Both the position numbers and the translations under genes were made by a program. The notes beneath the pieces are model-generated. The model was given only the letters and a program-made list of their open reading frames with translations. It searched no databases and had not been told where the DNA came from. Below are positions 51,562-63,133 of a stretch of 64,000 bases of DNA, one piece after another; within the stretch, counting starts at the first letter, position 1; every line of letters begins with the position of its first letter. This stretch comes from Hemerocallis citrina (lineage: Eukaryota; Streptophyta; Magnoliopsida; Asparagales; Asphodelaceae), in assembly GCA_017893485.1 (NCBI GenBank), contig CM030358.1:150983368-151047367 (forward strand). Direction: 5' to 3'.

Positions 51562-53060
51562 GGAAATGAAAATATACTCTAGTACCGTACATAAATCACA
51601 AAAACTACATTCAGTCATTACAGTTGCCATAAGAACAAGTCTAATAGGAGAGGTAAGATGGGGTGGAACGAGGCAAGCGGCAAAACACAAGAAAAATAGG
51701 GTTCTAATAGGAGTGGCAAGCCCCCGGGGCGAGGGGAGGGGAGGGGGTGTGGATGGGGAAGTTTGGCAAGAAGAAGTGGGCATGTGGGTGATGTCGGGGC
51801 TGACATTAGCCGCATGCAAGAGCTGTGGAAAATTTCCAACGGCTCTTAAATTGCTCACATTGACAATTTTTTATTATTATTTAAAAACAGTGAATTTTTT
51901 AATTTTAAATTTCAACGGTAATATTTTTTTATATTTATTAAAGTTTCCAACGGTAACTTTTTTCCCTAAATTTTACGATCACATTCGAGCAAGATATGCA
52001 GAAATTTGGGAGGGTCCTCCTAAAAAACTTCAACCCGAACTCAGATTTGAGGGTAGGTGGAGAAGACATCTAACCCTGACGCTACCTAAGTGACATGAAA
52101 CTTTGATGCGTGTGAAGAGAACAAATAAGAGCGACCAATCTTATCTAGAAAAGTTAAATAATTTTACAAATTTATTCAAAGTTATCAATGTTATTAATAA
52201 TTATTTAATTAATTTTTGTATGCTAGCTTGGTTAGATTGTAGATGTTAAATCGTGGTACAAAAATTAAATCGCTAAAGATTGAAACTTAGATGCTTGCTG
52301 AGACATAGTCAAAGTTGTTGACAAATTCAAAGATCCCTTTGAAACTGGATTTGAAGGAAGCCAACAATTTTCGGTTAGAGCAACTCATGTTGATTTAACT
52401 TACGATGAAGATCCCACATCATTGCTGACATCCACTTTTGCGAGACTTTAGGGAAGGAAGGCTAAAAAGAGGGTACTCGAAAGAAAGGGAAATCTTTATC
52501 GGGTGAGAGTAGTCGAATTGCAGAAGCCATCAAAAAAATAATTGGACGAGCGGATGATGAGACAGAGAACCAATGATTTGGTTTATGAGATGATACAATG
52601 ACAGAAGACGAAGATAAGGTGAAAAAAGCAAAGAGAGGGTCGAGCAATGAAGAATGCAATAATGTTATATGACACCACCATAATGACTCGTGATAAAGCT
52701 ACATTGTGGAAGGAAGAACAACGAAAAATAATATGTAGTCATGCTCAATCTAATGGCAATATTAGCAATGGCAGTGGCTACAACTATAACCAAAATGATG
52801 GAGTTGATGTAAATTTCCCATAATTTCATAACGGTTATGTAACCCCTTAGTAAAAATAATACATGTTATTTATGTAACTTGATCTTATATAATGAAATTC
52901 TAATTTAAATGTCTTAATAATAATTTTTTAATATATGAAAACACATCATACAAGCAAAATACGGTGAAATATGTGTATGTGTTAAAAATACTTGTACGGT
53001 GGGAAATTTATCGTATTGATTAAAATAAATATAAAAACAAAAAGACGAGTCAAGAGGAAA
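51562..53060. other. gene-poor DNA with a faint Harbinger ORF1-like remnant
   Basis: 51640-51990 has GC-rich then AT-rich stretches with a 'tttccaacgg' word repeated at about 51833 and 51944. Around 52440-52790 several plus-strand frames give Lys/Arg-rich fragments and 'WKEEQRKIICSHAQ'-like text that may be a decayed Harbinger ORF1 C-terminus. No reliable gene. Confidence 0.3.
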
Positions 53061-53066
53061 AACATA

Positions 53067-53264
53067 GAGCAAGTCTAATAGAAGATCTTCTTCCCATCAT
53101 GGAAAGCCACTTTCACCGTGAAAATACTCATGTGTTTCTAACACGAGAATGGCTTCCCATGTGGAATGCCACTCTCCTATTAGAAACACTTGTGTTTCCA
53201 CGGTGGAAGTGGCATTCCACGATGAGAAGAAGAGTGGAAAGCCACTCCACTACTAGACTTGCTC
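53067..53264. mobile_element. small foldback MITE
   Basis: Ends GAGCAAGTCTAATAG and CTACTAGACTTGCTC are inverted with one mismatch and flanked by TA on both sides. The interior repeats 'ggaaagccact' and 'ggaatgccac' in both orientations. The TA duplication fits Tc1/mariner-type (Stowaway-like) MITEs; a Tourist-like origin cannot be excluded. Confidence 0.75.
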
Positions 53265-53515
53265 TAAGTACATGAAAATATATGGTATATCGACAAGGAT
53301 TGTATCTCAAAGAATAAGTATAATAATAAAAAAAACAACAACAACAATTTAACCAGAAAATTTATAACAAAAAGAAGAAGAAAAAACATTGTTATATATT
53401 CTTGTGGCAGGGAAACTTATATAATATGAGGTATAATCAGCTGAAAAAAGTATGACCAACAATAAAAAGTAAAAACAAAACATACTTGTTATTCAAGTTC
53501 CTGGTGGGTCTTGAT
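53265..53515. other. AT-rich DNA, nothing recognised
   Basis: No gene or repeat of note. Confidence 0.4.
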
Positions 53516-53720
53516 CATAATAATTGTATAGATGCATACAGCTTTGTTTCAATATCATATAGGGGACTTAGAAATGAAACCATAAGCAATATCATACAAC
53601 CTTAGCATATAAAGAAGAATGAAACTACCCTAGAGTGTGACATTTTGGCGTCTTTTATTACCTATGGCGCATTCGCAACATTTAACAATCTGAAATACCA
53701 TGCATACTACATGATTTTGA
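53516..53720. repeat. left copy of a 200-bp direct repeat flanking the LINE
   Basis: Shares 'atatcatatagg', 'aaccataagcaatatcata' and 'cataaagaagaatgaaac' with 59101-59320 in the same order; about 70-75% alike by eye. Confidence 0.75.
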
Positions 53721-53757
53721 TCATTGTATCTCAAAATCTTTGAGATACAACCCTCTC

Positions 53758-54341
53758 GTAAGATCGACTCTCTCGGATCTTCGATTCGAGGTTGGATTCC
53801 TCCAGCCCCTGAATCGAAGGCCCGTAGATTACGGGGGCTCTCTTTTCCCCTATCACCCCTTTCTTCATCCTTCTGTGATGTTCATCACAAGTTCCCGATT
53901 AAGTCTCTCGACCAATCTCCGATGCCTTATTCTGCCAGCATCTCGTCCCCCCTTCCCTCGCTTGCTATGGAGTCGAAGTGCATCGATTCCGAGAGCAAAC
54001 TCCCCCCACTCTTGCCTCATCGCTACCTCAGGTCTAGTGCTAGACTGTTAGCCAATAAACAGAAAAATTCTCCTTCCCCAGTCGACCGTTTCTCCGCTGC
54101 TGGCATCAGCACGGACAAACCCAAGATTCTATCTCCGTCATCCTCCGACCAACCCCTGACCCACCATAACCAGCTAGGGTCCTTATACTTCCCTATTTTC
54201 AACTCTCTCTCTGATAGCAAAATTGCTACCCCTGCGCATAACATGGGTTTCCTTATCGACCCTACTGACTCCCCCCGGATCTGTGCTATTAGAAAATTAG
54301 AACGTCTTAGATTCTTAGAGCACAGTCAGCCCCATGATTAG
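53758..54341 (+). pseudogene. LINE ORF1 C-terminal remnant
   Basis: An open Ser/Pro-rich stretch ending at 54341, overlapping the ATG of the endonuclease ORF (54334) by 8 bp, the arrangement expected for ORF1/ORF2 of plant L1 elements. The N-terminal domain of ORF1 proteins and the CCHC knuckle are not seen. Function in RNA binding is therefore lost. Confidence 0.55.
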
Positions 54342-57300
54342 TGTCTCTTGGAACATTCGAGGCTTGAATTGCCCGTCTAAGCAACGGGCGATCTTTGACT
54401 TAATCTCTTCTTCCCACTGCGACTTAATCTCCATTAAAGAATCCAAATTGGTTTCTCCCACTCAATCGATCCTAAGCTCTTTAGGCGGAACCCTAATCTC
54501 TAAGTGGATTTCATTGGATGCTACCGGATCGAGAGGAGGGATTCTATTTGGATTTAAAGAAGCGTTATTCTCGCTTATTGCGGTTCAACGCCTTAATTTA
54601 TTTCTTATCACTAAGCTTTTTTGGACGCAATTCAACTGTCCCCTTACCGTTATTTCGGTTTACGGTCCCTCCTCCTCCGAGGTGAGGTCTTTATTCTGGA
54701 CCGAATTTCTCTCCTTACAACAATTTTCCAGCGATCTATGTATCCTCTGTGGCGACTTCAATGTTACTTGCTTTGTTTCCGAAAGATCGAATCCAGTCCC
54801 CTCTTATACCCAATCCTGCCTTTTTAATGATTGCATCCGCGAGCTGCAACTATCTGACCTACCAATCTCAGGTAGGTTGTTCACCTGGTCCAACCAGCGT
54901 CACCCTCCCACGTTCGCCAAGCTTGATCGTTTCCTAGTATCGCAATCCTGAATCGAGCGGTTCCCTCAATCTTCCTCCCAAGCTCTCCCTAATCCATCTT
55001 CGGACCACGTTTCGATTACCCTATCTTCCAATTTTCATTTTAGCCACCAGCATAAATTTCGTTTTGAAAAATTATGGTTACAGGACCAACTTTTCGTTAG
55101 CCTGGTGGTGGAATGTCTTGCCTCGATTAACGGTTCATCCGAATTGGGCAACATCCTCCTCAAACTTCACGCGATCAAGCACGGTTGCAAAATCTGGCGT
55201 TCCGAGAGACATCACGACACCCTCTTCCTCAAACTTCCTCCTTCATTCCATCGAGTCCCTTGATAAGATGGAAGAACAAGTTCCGTTATCTGATGCTACT
55301 CGAGCAAAGCGTCTTTCCTGCAAGCAAGATTATGCTGACATTCTCGAGCAAGATCATACAAAATGGGCTCAAAGAGCGCGTATTAAATGGATGAAGGAGG
55401 GAGATGCCAATACCGCATTTTTCCACAACTTTGCCTCTCATAGGAAACGTTGTAACCGAATTTCATCGATCTCCGTCCAGGGGGTTGATTTCTCCTCCGA
55501 TGGAGAGATCCATCGGGAATTCCTTAATTTCTATAAAACCCTTATTGGCTCGCAGAAACATCGCGCAGTCGAGCTCGATTGGCTTCAACTTTATGGTAAC
55601 CAATCTCACGATCTCTCTTCTCTTGAAGCTCCCTTCACCATGGAAGAAATCAAAAGTGTTGTTTTTGCGTTAAAAAGCGACTCAGCCCCTGGCCCAGACG
55701 GCTTCCCGGCCTTCTTCTTCCAAAAATTTTGGGATTGGCTTAAGGAAGATCTCTTTAAATTGTTTCAGGACCTTCACCAGGGTCACTTCTCCTTTGACAG
55801 CATTAATTATGCGCACATAGTTCTCATTTCCAAGATAGCGGGGGCTCACTTATTGACCAACTTCAGGCCCATCAGCCCGATCAACACTTCTTTCAAAATT
55901 ATTATGAAAGTCCTGTCTTCTAGACTGGGCGCTATAATCTCGCCCCTCATCGACTCCGCACAATCGGGATTCATCAAAGATTGATTTATCCTTGATAGTG
56001 TTTCCTCGGCTCAGGAGATCATTTCCCACTGTCATAGATCTAGCTCTGAGGGTATCCTACTCAAGCTAGACTTTCAAAAAGCCTACGATAATGTTAATTG
56101 GGAATTCCCCCTTGACACCCTTACCTTCCGAAGATTTGGCCCCAAATGGATAGCTTGGATTAAATCCAGCCTATACTCGGGGACCTCTTCTATCTTCATC
56201 AACGGCTCGGAAGGGCACAAATTCAAAATTAAATGTGGTCTCCGGCAGGGAGATCCCCTCTCCTCTCTTCTTTTTGCCCTCGTTGCCGACGTGTTTAGCA
56301 AGCTTCTCAGGAATGCTTGGAACCTTTATATATCGAGGGTCTCGGATCTTCCCCCCATTTTGAGGGGGTTCTCAATCTGCAATATGCAGATGACACTATC
56401 ATCTTTTCCAAACCCAACTTTCACTCCCTTCGCAACCTAAAACTTCTCCTTTACTGCTTCGAAATGGCTTCTGGCCTTTCTATCAATTTCTAAAAATCTT
56501 CTGTCCTTTGGCTTAGCGGTTCCCCTAATCGCCAGGTTGAGGTATCCAATTTCTTCAATCGCCCTATCGCAAGCTTTCCGATCTCGTATTTAGGCATCCC
56601 TCTGAGATGGGGTAAGTTGCGCAGAGCTGACTGGTTCCCACTTATAGATAAAGTGGAATCTAGGCTTTCTGTTTGGGCTGGTAAAGTCCTCTCCCGAAGA
56701 GGCAGGTTGGTACTCATTATCTCGGTTATTTCAGCCATGCCTCTTTATATGATGTCTTTTCACTTCATGCCCTCCTGGGTGATCAAGAGGATTGATCAAA
56801 TCAGGAGTAATTTCCTCTGGTCCGGATCTGCCTCCTTTAAACCTGGATCGCACCTAGCTCATTGGAGATTAATCTGTTCCTCTAAAGAAGAAGGGGGCCT
56901 CGGTGTTTTGGATCTTAGGGACCATAACATTGCACTCTTGGGTAAATAGCTGTGGAGATTACACAATCTCAATCATCTCCCGTGGATCCAATGCATCAAA
57001 AATTATCGATCATCGTCTTCCAATTGGTGGGAATTCCCCCCTCTAACTTCTCGTCTCGCTTCCCCTTTCTAGAAAGGGATCTGGAAGGCGTCTTCCGCCT
57101 TCCAGTGTAGCATAGCTCGTACCTGTTATGACGGTTCCACAGCAAAATTATGGACTGATCTGTGGATTGGCAATATTAAACTTTCATCCGCGTATCCTTC
57201 TTTATTTCGTTTAGCGGCTTCTCCGTCAGCAACGGTGGCGAACTCGTTCATCATCATTGATAATGCTAGACATTGGCTTATCCCATTCGTGATCAATCTT

Positions 57301-57978
57301 CCTCCCTCTCTCGCTAACAGTTTTAACGACCTCCTCGCCTCCCTCAATAGCTACGTGTGGCACCCAAATGAGGGTATTTCTTGGCGCTGGTCGCCTTCAG
57401 GCACTTTCTCGGTTAAATCGTTTTACCGTTTCCTTAACACTAAAGGAATCTGATCGTTGTCAGCCCATTTTATTTGGGACTCCTGTGCACCTCTTAAGGT
57501 GCAAATAACCTCATGGCTCGCTCTCAATAACAAACTGGTTACCGTTGATGTGCTTAACAAAAGAAACTTGGCCTGGGGGCAATTATGCCAGATGTGCGAG
57601 CAGCATCCAGAAGACGTTAACCATCTTTTCATCCAATGTCCCCTCACCCTCTCTCTTTGGAAGATTAGCACTTTGGCTTGGGACATTGGTTCGATCCCCC
57701 CCCCCCTGTTAGCGGCCGTTTGGTCTTATACACCATCGAACATAATGTTTCGAAGTGCGTGGATACTAACCATTCAAATCATCATTTGGATCATTTGGAA
57801 GGAAAGAAATATCAGGGTGTTCCAACATCGACGTAACTCGATCGCGTCTATGACTGATGAATTTTTATTTCTTTTTAAACTCTGGGTTTCTAGCCCAAAG
57901 TACAAAGCCAACGCTTCTCTGGCCTGTTCAAAATTATATGACTCCTTTCATTGTCTTAGTAATCTTCACGCTTTATAA
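54334..57978 (+). pseudogene. LINE ORF2: endonuclease, reverse transcriptase, zf-RVT
   Basis: Nicks target DNA and reverse-transcribes the element RNA. The endonuclease (54334-54951) shows VSWNIRGLN at the start and LCGDFN in the middle. A stop at 54949 and a frame change before about 55260 follow. The RT region has EGDANTAFFHNF, GPDGFPAFFF, then a TGA at 55982 where relatives have Arg, and CGLRQGDPLSSLLFAL. The catalytic QYADDTIIF lies at 56380-56406, after another frame change. A C-terminal part (56617-56949, 57235-57978) with stops at 56947 and 57451 includes the zf-RVT block with CQMCEQHPEDVNHLFIQCP. Most of the length keeps frame with the endonuclease start. It is a moderately old dead copy. 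Confidence 0.88.
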
Positions 57979-59100
57979 AAGTTGTATTACTTCTCTTGTG
58001 TGCTCATCTTTTTTCTTTTTTCTCTCCTCCTCTTTCCCTTGCAGGTTTGAACTTCCCATTAGGGATCGGCAGGCTGTGCAGGTTTAGTTCTACTGCTACT
58101 GCTGAATTCTTCTCTTTTTGGTCTACCTGGGCTTTAGCTAAGCTACTATATGTATGTTTTGTGAAGCTTTAGCTGCTTTTGTTGCCTGGGAGACTTAAGT
58201 GTCTGTTTTTATTTCCTGGTCTGGTTATACTATTGGGATCTTTCCTTACCTCTTGTTGGCTCTTTATATATAGCTGGATGTTCAGCTGCTTGGTGCATCT
58301 CTGCACCTTTACCTATTTGAGATGCCTTACAACCAGTCTGTACTACTATGCACTGCTATTATAGTCTCATTCTAGCTTCTTGTTTTGGCTATTGGTTTGG
58401 TTTTAGCTGAGCGTTTTATTATCGCTTGTATTATTCTTATCTGTGATCGGTGCCTTTGCTCTACCTCACTGCGGGTTAGTGAGGCGGTTTGCTGCATTCC
58501 CGGACTCTGTGGGTTTAACCGAAGTGTGTTTTCCCTGTGAGTATGATGAGTGTCTCTGTTTTTGGGTGAGAGGAGGATGTTGTGGCGTGCCTATCCTCAT
58601 CCACCGCGCGGGCTTGCCAGGGTCTGGCTTTGCGGTAGAGCACTGGTCATATGATCTCATTCTTTTCTCTGTGGTTTTTCGATTTGTCTGTTGTTTCTGC
58701 AGTAGTGATTTCTTCTTCAACATTGACAGTCCCTTGGGGCTGCCTCCAGACTTCGCACTTACAGTTGCGAGTTTTTCCTCCAATCTCATCTTGAGTGATG
58801 CCGAGTAGGGTCACCTCGACGTGCCCCTCCATTCCAATTTCTAGCCAAGACAGAGGCAACCTTCCCGAGGAGCGGGTTCCCTTCCCTGGATCGCAATTTA
58901 GCTCCGCTGAAGCCGCGCGTCGCTGTTTTTGAGTCGCGCCTAGCTTGATTTTGAATTTTATATTATCTTTACCTGTATTAGTGCTTTTCTTGTGCGTTTA
59001 ATTTGTTTTACTCCTAGTAAAACCCTTCTTGTAATTACTATTATTATTTATTGATTGCCAGGCTGGAGTCTTTTGACTCTATCCGTTTAATCAAAAAAAA
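57979..59100 (+). other. LINE 3' region
   Basis: No ORF of note except a 121-codon stretch at 58443-58808 without similarity to known proteins. T-rich first half; ends in an A run. Confidence 0.6.
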
Positions 59101-59320
59101 GATAATCGTAGAAATATATATAGCTCAATTTTGATATCATATAGGAGACTCTTAGAAAAGTAACCATAAGCAATATCATACTACCATAGCAAATAAAGAA
59201 GAGTGAAACTTCCCATTGTCCTCCAACTGTGACATTTCAGCCTTTATTGAATCGGCAACTTTTATTTACCGCTGGTGCATTGACAATATTTAAGAATCTA
59301 CAAACTGCATGATTCTAAGA
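59101..59320. repeat. right copy of the 200-bp direct repeat
   Basis: Starts immediately after the A run of the LINE. Partner of 53516-53720. Confidence 0.75.
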
Positions 59321-59783
59321 CAGATAAAAGTAATAGAAAATGACATGCAGTTTATGTACCTTGTTAAAGTGATTTTGGGAAACCATTGAGATTCAATTCC
59401 ATTGTGGTTTTGACTATTTGCAAACTGAAACTGGTTTCCAATGGATTAACAGCCCTGTGCTTCAGGTAAGTGCAATGCCAGCTGATCCAGAGGACCAGAA
59501 ACTACTTTTTCTGTTTTTCCTTTGCATGCATCTGCCTCATAATTGCACCAGTCAGAAAATATTAATTAAACAAACTGTTCACGTACTAAGTTTAAGTTGT
59601 TTAATAAAAAATTGATTACAGAGCTGTAACAAAGGTGACAAATGTAAAAGGATCCGTATGGGAAAGATGATAAATGAAAATTAGGGGTCAAATTTCACAA
59701 AGAAACACAGAAAGTAAGCACGCATCATCACAAGATTCATTTTACAGTATATTGCAGATTTCTAAATCCCCAAGAAGTGTTCA
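59321..59783. other. unassigned DNA with a splice-donor-like site
   Basis: The open phrase FDYLQTETGFQWINSPVLQ runs into 'cttcag/gtaagt' at about 59465, a strong donor consensus. No acceptor or further exon was found, so a gene cannot be supported. Confidence 0.25.
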
Positions 59784-61056
59784 TGATGTAAAACGTAATT
59801 CTAAATAGAGAATTTTCAAGAATCTTAAATGATTAATTTTATCAACATGTAGTGCAGATCAAAGTTAGAAATTTAAACAGTTAATCGGTTTGATGGATTT
59901 TCAAGATTTGAATTAAGTTTAACAAGCCCAATTAATAATTCAGTTCTAACAATCAATAATTATATTCCTAAGCAGTCTTAGCAAGTAAAAGATTCAATAT
60001 TGATTTGTATTCTAATTAGGCAAGTAGAACACTCAATCTCGATATTTGTGGTCGACTTAAATTAAATAATATAATAGAGATGATAAAACAATATAATACA
60101 AATATTTGAAAAATGAAAAGATTATACCGGGGTTCGAAGAAACGCCTCTGATCTTAGTTGTAGCACTGCGATTCACCAAGTTGATAGATCGCCTACGGAT
60201 GGTGACTGACGACCGTCGTCGGAATGCGACAAAGAAGAGGGAGGGGTGCGATCGACGATAGTGGGGGATTCGGTGGCGCCGAGCAGTAGGAGAGGAGGTC
60301 GGGGCTTCAGGAAGCAGAGTGTCGTGGGTGGTGTGTCGGATCAGTCAGTAAAGGGGATTAGGGTTTCGATCTGAAGTGGGTTTGGGGGAAAATAGGGTTT
60401 CGGTGTGGAGGAGGGCTAGAGGTGCAGGTGTCGGGGAGAAGGGAGGACGAAGGTGAGGGCGTGGGGCGATTGGGTTGATGGCAGTGGTGGTCGGCGAAGG
60501 TGAGGGTTGTGAGGGGTTTCGGATTTTAAGAGGAAGAAGAAGAAGATGGTGGAGAAGAGGGAGGGACGTCGATGACGACGGAAGGAGGGGGGGTGCTCGG
60601 GTGATGATGGTGGTGGTCGTGGGTTTTGGGGTTACAAGATCCAGAGAAGAGGAAGAAGGAGGGTAGAGATTAATTAGGGTTGGTTAATTTGGGGATTAGG
60701 GTTAGGGTTTAGAACTTTGTATAGGATTTGGGGAGTTGGGGTAGTTTTAGAGTTGATCACAAACCCTAAAATTAATTCTCAATTGTATCACACAGAGAAA
60801 TATGAAGTGCAAAAACTCAACACAATTTTTTTTATAACAACACAACATTTTTTTTATATCAAGAATAGTATACTTTCTCATTAATCTCAAGACGTATATA
60901 TAGGCTCCAAACAAATCTTGATACAAATCTCAAAATATTCTAAAATCTCAGAAATATTATAATGCATAAAAAAAGATTACATATGTCTATAATTGCCAAA
61001 AATAAATATGGTACTGAAATAAAATACTAAACTAAATAGAATGGATGTCCTCATCA
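59784..61056 (-). repeat. 3' LTR of the deletion derivative
   Basis: About 1273 bp. On the plus strand it begins TGATGTAAAACG and ends CTCATCA; the right border is set by a TG...CA end next to a purine-rich minus-strand tract (61057-61075). TATA run on the minus strand at 60895-60904. The 60-codon ORFs in its GC-rich half are not genes. Confidence 0.8.
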
Positions 61057-61059
61057 TTC

Positions 61060-61560
61060 TCTCCGGGTGGGAGAGAGCTCGATCCAGTCGAGTCAAAACC
61101 AGTGATCCTGTCATGGTGCACCAAAGATCTGGATCCAGTTGCGGGAGCTCCTCACGATCACTACAAGTGTCATCCGACTTCGGCTTGTTCTTTCACCTCA
61201 CCAAATACTTGTGCCTACCACCATCTCTTGTAGAGATTATCGGATCATCTCAAATATTATTCAATTCTTCTGTCGGTGGGTAAATAGCATCAGGTAGAGG
61301 GATAAATATGGAAATCTCACAATTAGGCTACAGGGTAGGCTCATCTATAAGAAAATTTCTAGGATTGAATTTTGAGCCTTCATAGAGTACTAGATCCTCA
61401 GTATTGAAAGTCTTACTTATGCCAAAGCCTTCAGGAAGGTCAACGACATAGGTATTGTCATTGTTGTCTGTAGAATCTTAAATGGGTCTGCAGCATGTAT
61501 GTTCAAGTTCTTAACGGATCTAACTGGAAACCGTTCCGGATGAATCCGAACCATCTCGTC
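61060..61560 (-). pseudogene. C-terminal end of Ty3 pol
   Basis: Minus-strand frames show RIHPERFPVRSVKNLN followed by HAADPFKIL, then in another frame LPEGFGISKTFNTEDLVLY. This is the stretch after the integrase core in plant Ty3 pol, where relatives read 'ARRAGPFKIL' and 'DLPEGFGIS..FNVEDL'. Frame changes and stops occur. It sits next to gag, so the whole enzyme-coding part in between has been deleted. No function is expected. Confidence 0.7.
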
Positions 61561-61803
61561 GTCACTAATATCAAAAGTTATAAATTTCTTCTAGCATCTG
61601 CTATTAACTTATAGTTAAAATTATTCTCATTAAGTTTCTTAGAAATTTCTCTATACAAGTCATGAATGTGATATGCAAATGTGGATGCAGATTATGTGAC
61701 TTTGTGATGTTCTCACACGGGTAAAATCTATAAGTTGCCAAGTGACTTGGAAAATGATGGGTAACTCAGGTACACTCAATGGAGGTGACTGAACAGACTG
61801 AAT

Positions 61804-62960
61804 TCAATTAAAAGACTGGTCAACCCCCTTTTCATTAGGTTCATAGGTAAAGTCATTGTCGGGCTCATCAACAATGACAATGGTACCCTCTACTATATTG
61901 ATCGTACTGGGGCTGGAACAGTTGCCAGCAATATGGCCGTATCCCTTGCATTTATAGCACTTAGTGAGAGGACCAATCTTAGAATAGTCTCTTTTAGTGT
62001 TCTTATCCGTATGGTCATTTCTGAGTGGATATGAATTTGATGTAGGCTTGCTTGGGTACGACTTATTGGGGTACTGAGGAGAAGAGTGCTCAGGTCTAGA
62101 GGGATCATGAAGGGTCATTCTAGGGGAATGATCTCTCGAATCGCTGGATCTATAATAGGAACTAGCTTTAAGGAAATCCATATCGAGGACTAGGGCATAA
62201 GTTGCCGCTAATGAGTCCACATTTCTATGAATTAGCTCGTTCTTCAGATCGGCTCGTAATCCAGCCCTGAACCTAGAGAGAGTTTGTTCTTCGCTCTTTT
62301 TACCTAAGACATTGCACTGAATAAGAAAGTCATCAAACTTATCAACATATTCTTATGTGGATTTGCTTCCTTGATAGAGTTGGTTCCACGAATCTGGTAA
62401 TCTGGTATGGAACGATAACGGTATATATCTCTCAGTGAGCTTCACTTTCATTGCTTCCCAAATGGCTATGGGTGTCAGGCCTCGACCTCTGCGGACATGT
62501 TCAAGATTGGTCCAGTATTGTTGAGCTTTACCCGTCAAATTCATAATGGCAAATTTAACCTTCAGGACTTCGCTCATGTCAAACCACACAAAGTAGTGGT
62601 CCATCGCACGGATCCAATCAAGATAAGCTTGGGGTTCCATGTGGCCTTTAAAATGAGGAACGTCAGCCTTAACGTTCTTTTTGTATTATTCGTCAGGGTC
62701 ACGATCTTGATGACGGCTGTCGCGATCATTCCCTTAAGGAACTGATGATTAGCATGAAGCCTAGGGGCAACAATTTGATTTAATTCTACTTTCTTAAGCC
62801 TCTGATTGATATTGGCAATAATTGCTTGAATGGTAGCTAGGGTAGCGGAAATATCAGAGTTGTCCATCTCAGTTTGGGAAGATCTAGGGTTTCTAGTTGG
62901 GTGGTTTGGAAGGGAGAAGAAATGCTCTTGGGAATTTGTGATGGTGCTCCGAAGACGCAT
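61804..62960 (-). pseudogene. Ty3 gag, frame-broken
   Basis: Gag builds the particle. The start is at 62960 (MRLRSTITNSQEHFF). A coiled-coil-like piece (TIQAIIANINQRLKKVE) follows, then a frame change near 62640-62660, the Retrotrans_gag block with YLDWIRAMDHYFVWFDMSE and AQQYWTNLE, a stop near 62353, then a further open part with RFRAGLRADLKNELI and the knuckle CYKCKGYGHIAGNC (near 61920-61960). It ends at 61804. At least two disabling changes. Pol remnants follow after about 240 bp. Confidence 0.8.
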
Positions 62961-63114
62961 TCACCAACGGTGGAAAATTAGGGGTCGGTTTTTTTTTTTT
63001 TTCATTAATCTGAAATGATCTAAAATAAAGCAAGAAAAAATACGGACTCCAAACGATCCTACATGAATGTAAAAATTGATGCCTAAATAATACAAGAACT
63101 AGGATTTTAAGAAC

Positions 63115-63133
63115 CTTTGCTATGATACCAAAA
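63115..63133 (-). promoter_or_regulatory. primer-binding site of the deletion derivative
   Basis: On the minus strand 'ttggtatcatagca' adjoins the 5' LTR and matches the initiator tRNA-Met complement TGGTATCAGAGC with one change. Confidence 0.75.

Larger units (their letters stand above)
53735..59100 (+). mobile_element. L1-type LINE, 5'-truncated
   Basis: Carries a short ORF1 remnant, an endonuclease-RT-zinc finger ORF2, a 1.1-kb 3' region and a terminal A run after 'gtttaatc' (to 59100). ORF1 lacks the usual nucleic-acid-binding domain and knuckle, so the 5' end is probably truncated. No short TSD was found; instead the element is bracketed by the diverged 200-bp repeats. Confidence 0.85.

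Noticed and set aside
51536..52093. 185-codon ORF
   Set aside because: Crosses the Harbinger right border and GC-rich simple sequence; no start context or domain.
58443..58808. 121-codon ORF in the LINE 3' region
   Set aside because: No domain; expected by chance in a T-rich stretch with few stops.
60475..60666. 63-codon ORF rich in Arg and Gly
   Set aside because: Lies inside the LTR and is repeated in the second LTR; composition-driven.
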